DNA of 37,663 nt, from assembly GCA_003167495.1 (NCBI GenBank), contig PMSX01000113.1:12898-50560 (forward strand). The letters are read 5' to 3'. A program made the translations under genes and the position numbers. Every line of letters starts with the position of its first letter. Positions within the stretch are counted from its first letter, which is position 1. The stretch comes from Bryobacterales bacterium. Lineage in GTDB: Bacteria; Acidobacteriota; Terriglobia; Bryobacterales; Bryobacteraceae. The notes beneath the pieces were generated by a model. That model did no database searches. It saw only the letters and a list, made by a program, of their open reading frames with translations, and had not been told where the DNA came from. Shown here one piece after another: positions 16,601-23,531 of this stretch.

Positions 16601-17203
16601 GACGTTGTTGTCGACGCCGTTCAACAGGAAGTTATTCTCACCAGTAGACCGCACACCGTTGGCGGAGAATCCGCCGCCGTTTGCATCGCGCGCGCCACTC
16701 TCAGGCGGAACCACTGCAACAGACAAACGCGCCAGATAGGAAAATACTCGCTGTCCGCCAAGCGGTAATTCAGAAACCTGAGCAGCATTCAAGTTTTCCG
16801 TTATCGCCGGCGATTCTGTTTGGAGAAGCGGAGCAGCCGCGGTTACTTCGACAGTCTGCGAAGCGTTACCAACTTTCAGTGCGATATTGACCGCAACCGG
16901 TTCGCCCGGGTTCACAAGCACGTTACCCTGTTGCGATCTCTCGAAACCAGATGCCTCCACGGTAACCGTGTAGGTCCCAGGGTTCAAAGCCGGACGTGTG
17001 AACGTTCCAGTTTCGTTTGTAACGGTGTCATACGCTACTCCGGTCGCATCGTTCTTGATGGTTATCTTGGCATTAGGAATGGCCGAGCCAGACGGATCGG
17101 TAATGGTTCCAGTAATGGTACCTAAATCGCGCTGAGCAAGAGCAATACTGCTAGTTGCAAACAGTGCGAGGAAAATTAGCAGAGAATTACGCCAACGTGG
17201 CAT
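13685..17203 (-). CDS. TonB-dependent receptor with carboxypeptidase-regulatory-like domain (Oar-like)
   Basis: 1,172-residue outer membrane transporter. A Sec signal peptide (residues 1-23, ending SSIALA) is followed by a carboxypeptidase-regulatory-like beta-sandwich (about 28-112, with GTITGTITDPSGSAIPNAKI), a plug domain (about 120-240, with GVRSTGENNFLLNGVDNN) and a long beta-barrel ending in the aromatic C-terminus LRLRF used for outer membrane insertion. Length and layout match the large receptors expanded in Acidobacteria. The substrate is unknown, but the divergent operon ends in an alpha-galactosidase, so an oligosaccharide is plausible. AGAGGGG lies about 10 nt before the ATG. It has its own terminator, and a promoter with a LacI-type operator. 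Confidence 0.92.
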   Translation of the reverse strand: MPRWRNSLLIFLALFATSSIALAQRDLGTITGTITDPSGSAIPNAKITIKNDATGVAYDTVTNETGTFTRPALNPGTYTVTVEASGFERSQQGNVLVNPGEPVAVNIALKVGNASQTVEVTAAAPLLQTESPAITENLNAAQVSELPLGGQRVFSYLARLSVAVVPPESGARDANGGGFSANGVRSTGENNFLLNGVDNNVNVIDFINQTSFVIGPSVEAIGDMQVITNGASAEYGRAAGGILDITLKSGTNQVHGVLFEVLQNTDLNANSWTNNLSGVPRDPIIQNQFGGAAGGPIIKNKLFIFGDYQGTRIATSGGSVDGLGYGGFYTIPTALSRTGNFSQLNVPIYDPTTTLCTSGCTPGTLTAISGATPVYTRTPYANNTIPASEMDPVASKLAALYPLPNQAIGSATGVFPTNDYYTVTPGALTTDQGDGRVDYHMNDANSIFGSISWTNTSKTSKPPFQGALDGGNFAGSSEQDLGRNGNLSWAHIFGPTMVNEARVGFSRLVTARTQANANTDEYKAFGIGGYDPTTTLNGGLPQFDLQRYSQIGANNWLPTKEYNNEWDLIDNVTINKGTHSIKVGGEFRELHFPFFQVPEPHGEIGFERTETAFPSLTGASTPSTTGDEFASFMLGAIDYDNISTTNFISSTKQGYAGYIQDNWKFSHKLTLNLGLRYELFSPIGEQFGRQSNFDLQNLTLYIPTGPNMNAPLPSNFNAPATINGVTFPALFTTPITVSRGQVNSYMIPWDKADIGPRMGFAYNLREKTVVRGSYGIFYGGEENQGGNPNRGESAPFNESPSLDRPNGVNEFQPDPLMGNGLPTGGIAVGFPTNVFTGYPVSSLNFREVAQDFDNPMVQEWNVSVQHELPGQMALEVGYLGNHQSHQLYQPNPNTGPLIFTANPAITGTSTSLYPDLGGVSGTATFGFGNYNAMTAKLTKRLSNGLQFQGAYTYGHSLSDTGTTLSGAVGFYTVDNANQNSSYSSSAWDIRQNFVTSFNYAIPFGRGKQYGSGMNRAADIALGNWQVNGILSLRSGQPFTLDSSGCLEVNGGCGTEVIAGKSANAAPPGGRTPNEWFNTANFLPVGSQGLSEGNVGVQSNVGPPIRTLDFSIFKDFAFTERIKLEFRAEGTNVANTPQFSTPSNSQTSGNFGQITSTTAGTERHLQFQLRLRF

Positions 17204-17256
17204 ATTTTAAAAACCCCTCTTACGTTGAGTTACGGAAAGACCTCGAACTGCACTAG

Positions 17257-17285
17257 ATCCTATCACACGTAAACGCTTACATCAA
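17257..17285 (-). promoter_or_regulatory. Promoter of the TonB receptor gene
   Basis: On the minus strand TTGATG (17285-17280) and TAGGAT (17262-17257) are separated by exactly 17 bp, each matching 4 of 6 consensus positions. Transcription would start near 17250, giving a leader of about 47 nt. The LacI-type palindrome fills most of the spacer, which strengthens the case that this is the regulated promoter. Confidence 0.5.
17268..17281. promoter_or_regulatory. LacI/GalR-type operator in the receptor promoter
   Basis: TGTAAGCGTTTACG (minus strand) is an imperfect palindrome centred on CG, matching the LacI/GalR-family operator pattern TGNAANCGNTTNCA at nearly all positions (5 of 6 pairs symmetric in GTAAGC/GTTTAC). 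It sits between the -35 and -10 boxes, where a bound repressor would block polymerase. No LacI-type regulator gene is in the window. Confidence 0.6.
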
Positions 17286-17305
17286 GACTTTTTTAGTGGC
17301 TTTGT

Positions 17306-17345
17306 CCTAGGATAATCTCGGCTCCTAGCTGGGATGTATCCTAGG
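17306..17345. promoter_or_regulatory. Long inverted repeat CCTAGGATA / TATCCTAGG before the CRTAC1 operon
   Basis: CCTAGGATA (17306-17314) and TATCCTAGG (17337-17345) are perfect 9 bp inverted arms around a 22 bp centre that contains a third CCTAG (17324-17328). The right arm ends 5 nt before the start codon at 17351, and GATAAT in the left arm could serve as a -10 box. It may be a two-site operator, or an RNA hairpin covering the ribosome binding region. Confidence 0.5.
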
Positions 17346-17350
17346 TCTGG

Positions 17351-19003
17351 ATGTTCCGGCGCACTGCGGCGATTTCGTGTTTCCTACTTGGCTTGGCCGC
17401 GGCGCAACTCCCCAGCGCCAAATTTTTCTTTCGGGATGTCGCCCAAGCGGCGGGTTTAGCGGGCAGGAACGTCTTCGGCGGCCTGGATCGCAAGGACTAT
17501 ATCCTTGAAACTACAGGAAATGGCGTCGCCATCTTCGATTACGATGGCGATGGCCGCAACGACATTTTCGTTGCCAACGGGACCCGCTTGAACTCGACTA
17601 CCCCCTCGCCGCCCCAGCTATACCACAATGATGGAGACGGGCATTTTCACGATGTGGCTGGAGCTGCAGGCCTGAACGTCACTGGCTGGGGCCAAGGGGT
17701 TTGCGTTGGCGATTTCGACAATGACGGTCATCCGGACATGCTGGTCACGTATTACGGGCGCAACATCCTCTACCGGAACCGAGGCGACGGAACCTTTGAA
17801 GACTTCACCGGCAAAGCAAAGCTGCCCACTAGCGGAATCCGTTACGGATCAGGGTGCTCGTTTGTCGATTATGACCGCGACGGGTATCTGGATATTGTGC
17901 TGGCCAATTACGTGGATCTCGATTTGGACAAAACGCCGCGCCCCGGTCAGAGCGATTTTTGCTCGTGGAAATCGATTCCTGTTATGTGCGGGCCGCGCGG
18001 TTTGCCCAAAGCCTACCCCGTGATTTATCACAATAATCACGACGGCACCTTCACCGATGTCAGCGAAGCCGCCGGCTTTTTGAAACCGGGCGGACGGTAT
18101 GGTTTGGGCGTTGTGGCGGCTGATTTCGATAACGACGGTTGGCCTGACATTTACATTGCATGCGACATGACGCCCAGCTTATATTTCCACAACCTGCATA
18201 ACGGCACATTTGAAGAACGAGGGGCTGAAGCCGGAGTCGCCTTCAACTTTGACGGAGCACTGCAAGCGGGCATGGGCGTGGCCGTGGCCGACTACGATAA
18301 CGACGGCAGGCTCGACATTGCGAAGACGAATTTTTCAGGCGATCTGACATCGCTGTTCCACAACGACGACGGAAAGTTCTTCACCGATGTGTCGCGTGAG
18401 AGTGGTTTGAAGGCGCGGCAGTATTTGGGTTGGGGCGTTGCGTTCGTGGATGTGGATGACGATGGCTGGCGCGATCTCATCGTGGCGAATGGACACGTTT
18501 ATCCCGAAGTAGAAGGCAAACAACTGGGCGATACCTATTTGCAGCCCACAGTTCTATATCACAATCTTGGGAACGGAAAGTTCAAAGACGTGACCGAAGA
18601 AGCGGGTCCGGCTTTCCAGACGCCGCGGCCAGCTCGTGGACTGGCTGTAGGCGATCTCGACGGCGATGGCAGACAGGAAATCGTCATCGTTAACATGAAT
18701 TCGACGCCCAGTCTTTTGAAGAACAGTGGCGCGCGCGGGCACTTTATAAACCTCAGTCTTAGTGGAACCAAGTCTAATCGCAGCGCTATAGGAGCGCGCG
18801 CCATCGTGTCAGTGGGCGGCCGCAAGATGATAGATGAAGTGATGAGCGGCGGCAGCTTTTATTCGAACAACTCGTTCACGCTCCATTTCGGCCTGGGCAC
18901 GGCCGCGGCAGTGGACGGAATCGAAATCCGGTGGCCGAGCGGTACGGTTCAGAAGATTGGCAAAACCACCGCCGATCAGACGCTAAAGATCACGGAGCAG
19001 TAG
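17351..19003 (+). CDS. CRTAC1 family exported protein (FG-GAP repeats + ASPIC/UnbV)
   Basis: 550-residue secreted protein. Signal peptide about residues 1-19 (FRRTAAISCFLLGLAAAQ). The body is an FG-GAP/VCBS beta-propeller with calcium-loop motifs of the DxDxDGxxD type (DYDGDGRND near 63, DFDNDGHPD near 121, DYDRDGYLD near 173, DFDNDGWPD, DYDNDGRLD, DVDDDGWRD, DLDGDGRQE). The C-terminal ASPIC/UnbV domain (about 460-550) has GTKSNRSAIGARAIV and IEIRWPSGTVQ. Cysteines C118, C169, C204 and C213 (the last in MCGPRGLP) recur with the same spacing in the second CRTAC1 protein of this operon. Function of such bacterial proteins is not established; propeller folds suggest glycan or protein binding. 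First gene of the operon divergent from the TonB receptor. Confidence 0.88.
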   Translation: MFRRTAAISCFLLGLAAAQLPSAKFFFRDVAQAAGLAGRNVFGGLDRKDYILETTGNGVAIFDYDGDGRNDIFVANGTRLNSTTPSPPQLYHNDGDGHFHDVAGAAGLNVTGWGQGVCVGDFDNDGHPDMLVTYYGRNILYRNRGDGTFEDFTGKAKLPTSGIRYGSGCSFVDYDRDGYLDIVLANYVDLDLDKTPRPGQSDFCSWKSIPVMCGPRGLPKAYPVIYHNNHDGTFTDVSEAAGFLKPGGRYGLGVVAADFDNDGWPDIYIACDMTPSLYFHNLHNGTFEERGAEAGVAFNFDGALQAGMGVAVADYDNDGRLDIAKTNFSGDLTSLFHNDDGKFFTDVSRESGLKARQYLGWGVAFVDVDDDGWRDLIVANGHVYPEVEGKQLGDTYLQPTVLYHNLGNGKFKDVTEEAGPAFQTPRPARGLAVGDLDGDGRQEIVIVNMNSTPSLLKNSGARGHFINLSLSGTKSNRSAIGARAIVSVGGRKMIDEVMSGGSFYSNNSFTLHFGLGTAAAVDGIEIRWPSGTVQKIGKTTADQTLKITEQ

Positions 19004-19007
19004 ACAA

Positions 19008-22000
19008 GTGAATCGGCGTGAGTTTCTGGTTTCTACGGCGGCACTCGCGTGCTGGAAGCAACCAGTCGCCTTCGCGGAGGAAGTGCACCCTCATGAACCG
19101 CTTTATCTGAAGCTCAAACAGTTCATTGAGCCGGGCAATGATGAGTTTGCGGGTGAGAAAGCGGCGATTGAGTTGAAAGCCACTTTGCACGCGGCGCTTC
19201 AATCCAAAGAGTTGGCCGAGGCTGCCATTGGGCCAACTTCTTACAGACAGCTTGCGGCGGATCTGGCGGAAGGAGTGTTCGAAGGACCGCCTGCGGAATG
19301 GCGGGTCTGGGTGGAGTCTTTGGGAAATGTGCGGCGTGCGGAGTTCTTCCCTTTGCCTGAAGATACCGTGCGCTTCGAAGTGGCGAGTGAGAAAAACGGC
19401 ATGCTGTTTTACCGTGTCGGGTTATGGCGGTACGAAGGTGGCAAGCTTTCACCCATTGAGGAACACGTTGCTTCTGCCCCCAAGCCGTTTTTTCGCGATG
19501 TGACGGCTGCGGTCTTCGAACATGCAGCCACTTTTCGTGAACAATTGGTGCGCGGTGTCCCTTATTGGCGATCGCGCCTTGATCCGGCCAGCGGGATTGA
19601 TTTGTATGGCAGCAACGGCATTGCGGTTGGTGATATAGATGGCGATGGAACAGACGAAGTTTACGTTTGCCAGCCCGGGGGATTGCCGAACAAGTTATTC
19701 AAATTTCGAGATGATGGCACAATCGCGGATATCAGCGAAGCTTGGGGCGCGGACATTTTGGACGATACTTCGTGCGCGCTGTTTGTCGACCTGCGTAACA
19801 GCGGCCGGCAGGACTTGGTGGTCTTGCGCAACAACGGACCGGTGTTGCTGCTGAACGAGGGTGCGAATTTCCGCTTGCGCAAAGATGCCTTTCGTTTTGC
19901 CACGTTGCCGCAAGGCGGTTTCACGGGAATGGCGGCCGCTGATTTCGATCGTGATGGCAAGCTCGACTTGTATTTGTGCTGCTATGTCTATTTTCAAAGC
20001 GAGGCCCAATACACCTATGCTTCGCCGTATCACGACGCAAGGAACGGGCCGCCGAATTTTCTTTTCCGCAACAAGCTGAATGACGATGGCAGCGGTTTCT
20101 TCGAAGACTGCACCGCGGAAACCGGCATGAACGAGAACAACGACCGCTTCAGCTTCGCTCCGGCGTGGTGCGATTTCAACGAAGATGGCTGGCCCGATCT
20201 CTATGTCGCGAACGATTTCGGACGCAAGAATTTGTACGTCAATCGCGAGGGCCGGTTTCGTGACAAAGCGGCGGAAGCGGGAGTGGAAGACATCGGACCT
20301 GGGATGAGCGCGGCGTGGTTTGATCATGATGGCGATGGGCGGGCGGATCTCTACGTGGCAAACATGTGGACCGCGGCGGGCCAGCGAGTGATTCACGACC
20401 GGCATTTCGGCCCCGCGCAGCAAGCACCCGACGCGTACAGGCACCACACCATGGGAAATTCGTTGTTCCGTAATCGCGGCGATGGCAAGTTTGACGACGT
20501 GACCATGCAGCAGCAGGTTGGGTTTGGGCGGTGGGCATGGGCGGCGGATGGGCACGATTTCGATAACGATGGTCACGCCGAGATTTTCGTGACTTGCGGC
20601 ATGTTAACCAACGAATCGGAGACGGATCTAAGCAGTTTTTTCTGGCGGCAAGTGGTGGCAAGGTCACCGGTAATAGCGCAGCCTTCGGCAGCTTACGAAA
20701 ACGGCTGGAACGCGATCAATCAATTCATTCGCGAAGACTACAGTTGGAACGGCCGCGAACCTAACGTGCTGCATGTGAAACGCGGTGGCCGGTACTTCGA
20801 TTTTTCAGGCGTGAGCGGATTGGATTTTGCGGACGATTCGCGGGCGTTCGCCGTAACTGATTTTGACGGTGACGGCCGGCTGGATTTGATTTTGAAAAGC
20901 CGTCTTGGACCGCAAGTGCGCGTGTTGCAGAATGATTGCGCAACCGGACGCGCCATCGCTTTTGAGTTGCGTGGGACGAAATCGAATCGCGATGGTATTG
21001 GGGCCAAGGTGGAAGTGGATGGGCAGGCAAAATGGCTGGGTGCGGGCACGGGGTTTCTTTCACAGCACAGCAAAAGGTTGATTTTTGGGCTGGGAGCGAA
21101 CGAAACGGCAAGGCGTGTGCGGATCGTTTGGCCGTCGGGAACAGTGCAAGTGCTGGCTGACTTACCTGCTGGCCATACGCACACGGTTACGGAAGGTAAT
21201 TCGCGCATAGAGAGTAGACCGTTTCGTGCGGCACGGCCGTTGTCAGCGGCCGCTGTGAAGGGGAACAACAGTCTGCGCCTGGAAGACACTTGGTTCATGG
21301 AACCAATTCCGTTGCCGGAGCCTCAGCGGGGTCCGGGGTTGCTTGTGTTGAACGAGAAGCGCGAGGAATATGAAATCTTCCGCCGTTATCTCTTCGATTG
21401 GCGAACATCTTTGGTTACGCCGCTCCATCTGCTGCTGAACAAAGACGGGCACGCTATCAAGGTGTATGCAAGTGCGCCAAGTAACGAGCAAGTCAAGACT
21501 GATTTGGCAAAACCGGGCAAAGCGCTGCCGTTTGGCGGTTTCTATGTTGGCGATCCACACCGCGATTTCTTTAAATTTGGCGCGGCGTATTTATGGTCGG
21601 GCTACTACGAACAAGCATTGCCGTATTTGCGGCAGGTATTGCGACGCACGCCCGAGAATGCGCGCGTGCTTGTGCTGGTTGGCCAGATCCATTTGCAGGC
21701 CAACCGAATGGATGATGCCGAGAAGAGTTTTCGCGACGCTTTGGCTGTGAACGAACGGAATCCGGAAGCTTGGGCCGGCCTTGGTGACGTGTATGACTCG
21801 CGCAAAGATCTTAAACAGGCAAAAGACAGTTACGATAAAGCGCTGGATTTAAAACCAGATCTGCTTTACACGCTGCTCAACGCCGGACAGTTAGCAGACA
21901 AAATGGATGAGCAGAAGCGCGCCGAAGACTTCTACCGCCGTGCGCTTACGTTGAATCCGCAGCAGGCCGAAGCGGCGAACGGCTTAGGGTTGGCTCTGGC

Positions 22001-22313
22001 CAAGCAAGGGAATCAGGAAGACGCCAAGAAATATTTCGAACAAGCTATCGCGTTAAAACGGGATTTCGCAGGAGCCATCAACAATCTGGGCGTACTATAT
22101 ATTCAGCAAGGTAAGCCGAACGAGGCGATTGCGGCGTTTGAATATGGAATCAGCGTTGCGCCGCAGGATGAAGCGTGTTATCTGAACCTTGGGCGGATCT
22201 ACGCGCAACAGGGAAAGTTTGACCGAGCAAGGCAACTCATGCAGCAATTGCTGGAACATAGACCGGATAGCGTGACCGCGAAGCGGGCTTTGCAGGACCT
22301 GAACGGGCGATGA
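19008..22313 (+). CDS. Tat-exported FG-GAP / ASPIC-UnbV / TPR multidomain protein
   Basis: 1,101 residues, GTG start. It opens with a twin-arginine signal (NRREFLVSTAALAC). An unassigned N-terminal region (about 25-190) precedes an FG-GAP propeller (about 200-640) with calcium loops such as DIDGDGTDE, DFDRDGKLD, DFNEDGWPD, DHDGDGRAD, DFDNDGHAE and DFDGDGRLD. An ASPIC/UnbV domain follows (about 648-716, GTKSNRDGIGAKVEV, RIVWPSGTVQ). Next comes a linker with a segment that looks loosely like a thioredoxin fold without CxxC (about 775-840), then some seven TPR repeats (about 856-1098). Four nt after the first CRTAC1 gene, and ATGA overlap with the next ORF. Use of Tat and not Sec suggests folding before export. 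Role unknown; the TPR part probably docks a partner. Confidence 0.88.
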   Translation: MNRREFLVSTAALACWKQPVAFAEEVHPHEPLYLKLKQFIEPGNDEFAGEKAAIELKATLHAALQSKELAEAAIGPTSYRQLAADLAEGVFEGPPAEWRVWVESLGNVRRAEFFPLPEDTVRFEVASEKNGMLFYRVGLWRYEGGKLSPIEEHVASAPKPFFRDVTAAVFEHAATFREQLVRGVPYWRSRLDPASGIDLYGSNGIAVGDIDGDGTDEVYVCQPGGLPNKLFKFRDDGTIADISEAWGADILDDTSCALFVDLRNSGRQDLVVLRNNGPVLLLNEGANFRLRKDAFRFATLPQGGFTGMAAADFDRDGKLDLYLCCYVYFQSEAQYTYASPYHDARNGPPNFLFRNKLNDDGSGFFEDCTAETGMNENNDRFSFAPAWCDFNEDGWPDLYVANDFGRKNLYVNREGRFRDKAAEAGVEDIGPGMSAAWFDHDGDGRADLYVANMWTAAGQRVIHDRHFGPAQQAPDAYRHHTMGNSLFRNRGDGKFDDVTMQQQVGFGRWAWAADGHDFDNDGHAEIFVTCGMLTNESETDLSSFFWRQVVARSPVIAQPSAAYENGWNAINQFIREDYSWNGREPNVLHVKRGGRYFDFSGVSGLDFADDSRAFAVTDFDGDGRLDLILKSRLGPQVRVLQNDCATGRAIAFELRGTKSNRDGIGAKVEVDGQAKWLGAGTGFLSQHSKRLIFGLGANETARRVRIVWPSGTVQVLADLPAGHTHTVTEGNSRIESRPFRAARPLSAAAVKGNNSLRLEDTWFMEPIPLPEPQRGPGLLVLNEKREEYEIFRRYLFDWRTSLVTPLHLLLNKDGHAIKVYASAPSNEQVKTDLAKPGKALPFGGFYVGDPHRDFFKFGAAYLWSGYYEQALPYLRQVLRRTPENARVLVLVGQIHLQANRMDDAEKSFRDALAVNERNPEAWAGLGDVYDSRKDLKQAKDSYDKALDLKPDLLYTLLNAGQLADKMDEQKRAEDFYRRALTLNPQQAEAANGLGLALAKQGNQEDAKKYFEQAIALKRDFAGAINNLGVLYIQQGKPNEAIAAFEYGISVAPQDEACYLNLGRIYAQQGKFDRARQLMQQLLEHRPDSVTAKRALQDLNGR

Positions 22314-22543
22314 TGCCGATTCTCAAAGCAGCGTTTCTATGGGCAGCGCTAGTGACTCAGCAACAGCAGGTCGCAGATTCGGGCCGTTGCCTCACGCTGG
22401 CCGAAAAACCCGACGCGCGGGTGGAACAAAAGCCAATGATCGCACCGGGTCCACCGCCGCTATTGAGCTTTCGTTATTACGAAGGAAAAGCCCATCACCG
22501 TTTTGGAAACACGGATTTGATGTTGGATGATGCTGGCCATTAG
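22310..22543 (+). CDS. Small exported protein of unknown function
   Basis: 77 codons, overlapping the previous stop by 4 nt (ATGA) and running 17 nt into the next gene. The start PILKAAFLWAALVTQQQ resembles a signal peptide. The mature part has one cysteine and is proline-rich (KPMIAPGPPPLLSF), then basic. No family recognised. Its position inside a run of overlapping genes and its signal-like start argue that it is real; a chance frame remains possible because the next gene could be translated without it. Confidence 0.5.
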   Translation: MMPILKAAFLWAALVTQQQQVADSGRCLTLAEKPDARVEQKPMIAPGPPPLLSFRYYEGKAHHRFGNTDLMLDDAGH

Positions 22544-23531
22544 CGGTATTGCATTTGCGCTTTTGCTCGCGCAAAGCGGGTTGAGAGACGAGGGCATTCG
22601 AGCTTTCAACGAAGGACGCTATTCAGTCGCTCTAGCCAAATTGACTGAGGCGGCGAAGGATTCGAACGATAAGCAGACCCAATTGTTCCTGGCGCTTTCG
22701 CAAGCGGCGACCGGCGGCTGCGCAACGGCTTTATCTGTGTTGAGCGTAATGGCGAAAGACGAACCGCTGGCCGGGATTGGCGCGGTGAAGTGCTACAGCT
22801 CGATAGGCGACGAGACAAAAGCCTTAGCGTTACTTGACGAAATGACGGCACGCTGGCCCAATAACGCGGACGTGCTTTACCTAAAGGCCAAGCTGCATAT
22901 GAAGGCCTTCAATGACATGACGCTGGCTATGTTCCAGCGAACGCCGGCGTCCTACCGCGTGCATGAACTTTCGGCGGAGATTTTTGAAGTGCAGAGCCGT
23001 TACGACGAGGCTGTCGGTGAGTATCAGAAAGCGATTGAGATGAATCCGCAGGCGCCCGATTTGCACTTTCGGCTTGGACGCGCGATCTTACTGGCGGGGC
23101 ACAATCCAGACGCACTGACAAAAGCGGCGGCGGCATTCCAAGACGAATTGAAGCTGAATCCAGAAGACGGCGCGTGCGAATTTCAACTCGGACAGATTGC
23201 GCAGGTGGAAGGCAAGAAGCCCGAAGCGAAGTCGCATTTTGAAAAGGCGCTGGAGTTGTCTTCACAATTCGTGCAAGCGATGGTCGCGCTTGGGAAAATG
23301 GAAACGCTCGACAAGCATTACGACAAAGCGCTTGAACTGTTGACCAAGGCAGTGGAATTGCAACCGACCAACGAGACCGCGCATTATGCTCTGTTCATGG
23401 CCTATCGCGACGCCGGACAGATGGACAAAGCGAAAGAAGAGAAGTCTGTTCTCGATAAGTTGCAGAAACCGCCCGAGGGGGAGTTTAGCAATTTCCTAAA
23501 GAAGCTCGGCGAAAAGCCGCCCGCCCAGTGA
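22527..23531 (+). CDS. Exported TPR-repeat protein
   Basis: 334 residues. A hydrophobic start (LAISGIAFALLLAQSG) acts as a signal peptide or anchor, followed by TPR repeats over nearly the whole length (for example EYQKAIEMNPQAPDLHFRLG and HFEKALELSSQFVQAMVALG). The C-terminus is short and charged. Two ATG codons in tandem open the gene. Its stop overlaps the start of the second CRTAC1 gene. It probably works in the envelope as an adaptor for the FG-GAP proteins on either side; this is inferred from position only. Confidence 0.8.
   Translation: MMLAISGIAFALLLAQSGLRDEGIRAFNEGRYSVALAKLTEAAKDSNDKQTQLFLALSQAATGGCATALSVLSVMAKDEPLAGIGAVKCYSSIGDETKALALLDEMTARWPNNADVLYLKAKLHMKAFNDMTLAMFQRTPASYRVHELSAEIFEVQSRYDEAVGEYQKAIEMNPQAPDLHFRLGRAILLAGHNPDALTKAAAAFQDELKLNPEDGACEFQLGQIAQVEGKKPEAKSHFEKALELSSQFVQAMVALGKMETLDKHYDKALELLTKAVELQPTNETAHYALFMAYRDAGQMDKAKEEKSVLDKLQKPPEGEFSNFLKKLGEKPPAQ

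Noticed and set aside
17306..17316. A sigma-70 promoter for the CRTAC1 operon using GATAAT as -10
   Set aside because: No acceptable -35 hexamer at 16-18 bp, so it is mentioned only as a possibility within the inverted repeat.
19695..20576. Minus-strand open frame (293 codons) inside the Tat FG-GAP gene
   Set aside because: It is the mirror of repeated Asp/Gly-rich calcium loops; the resulting valine/isoleucine/arginine-rich repeats are a codon artefact.
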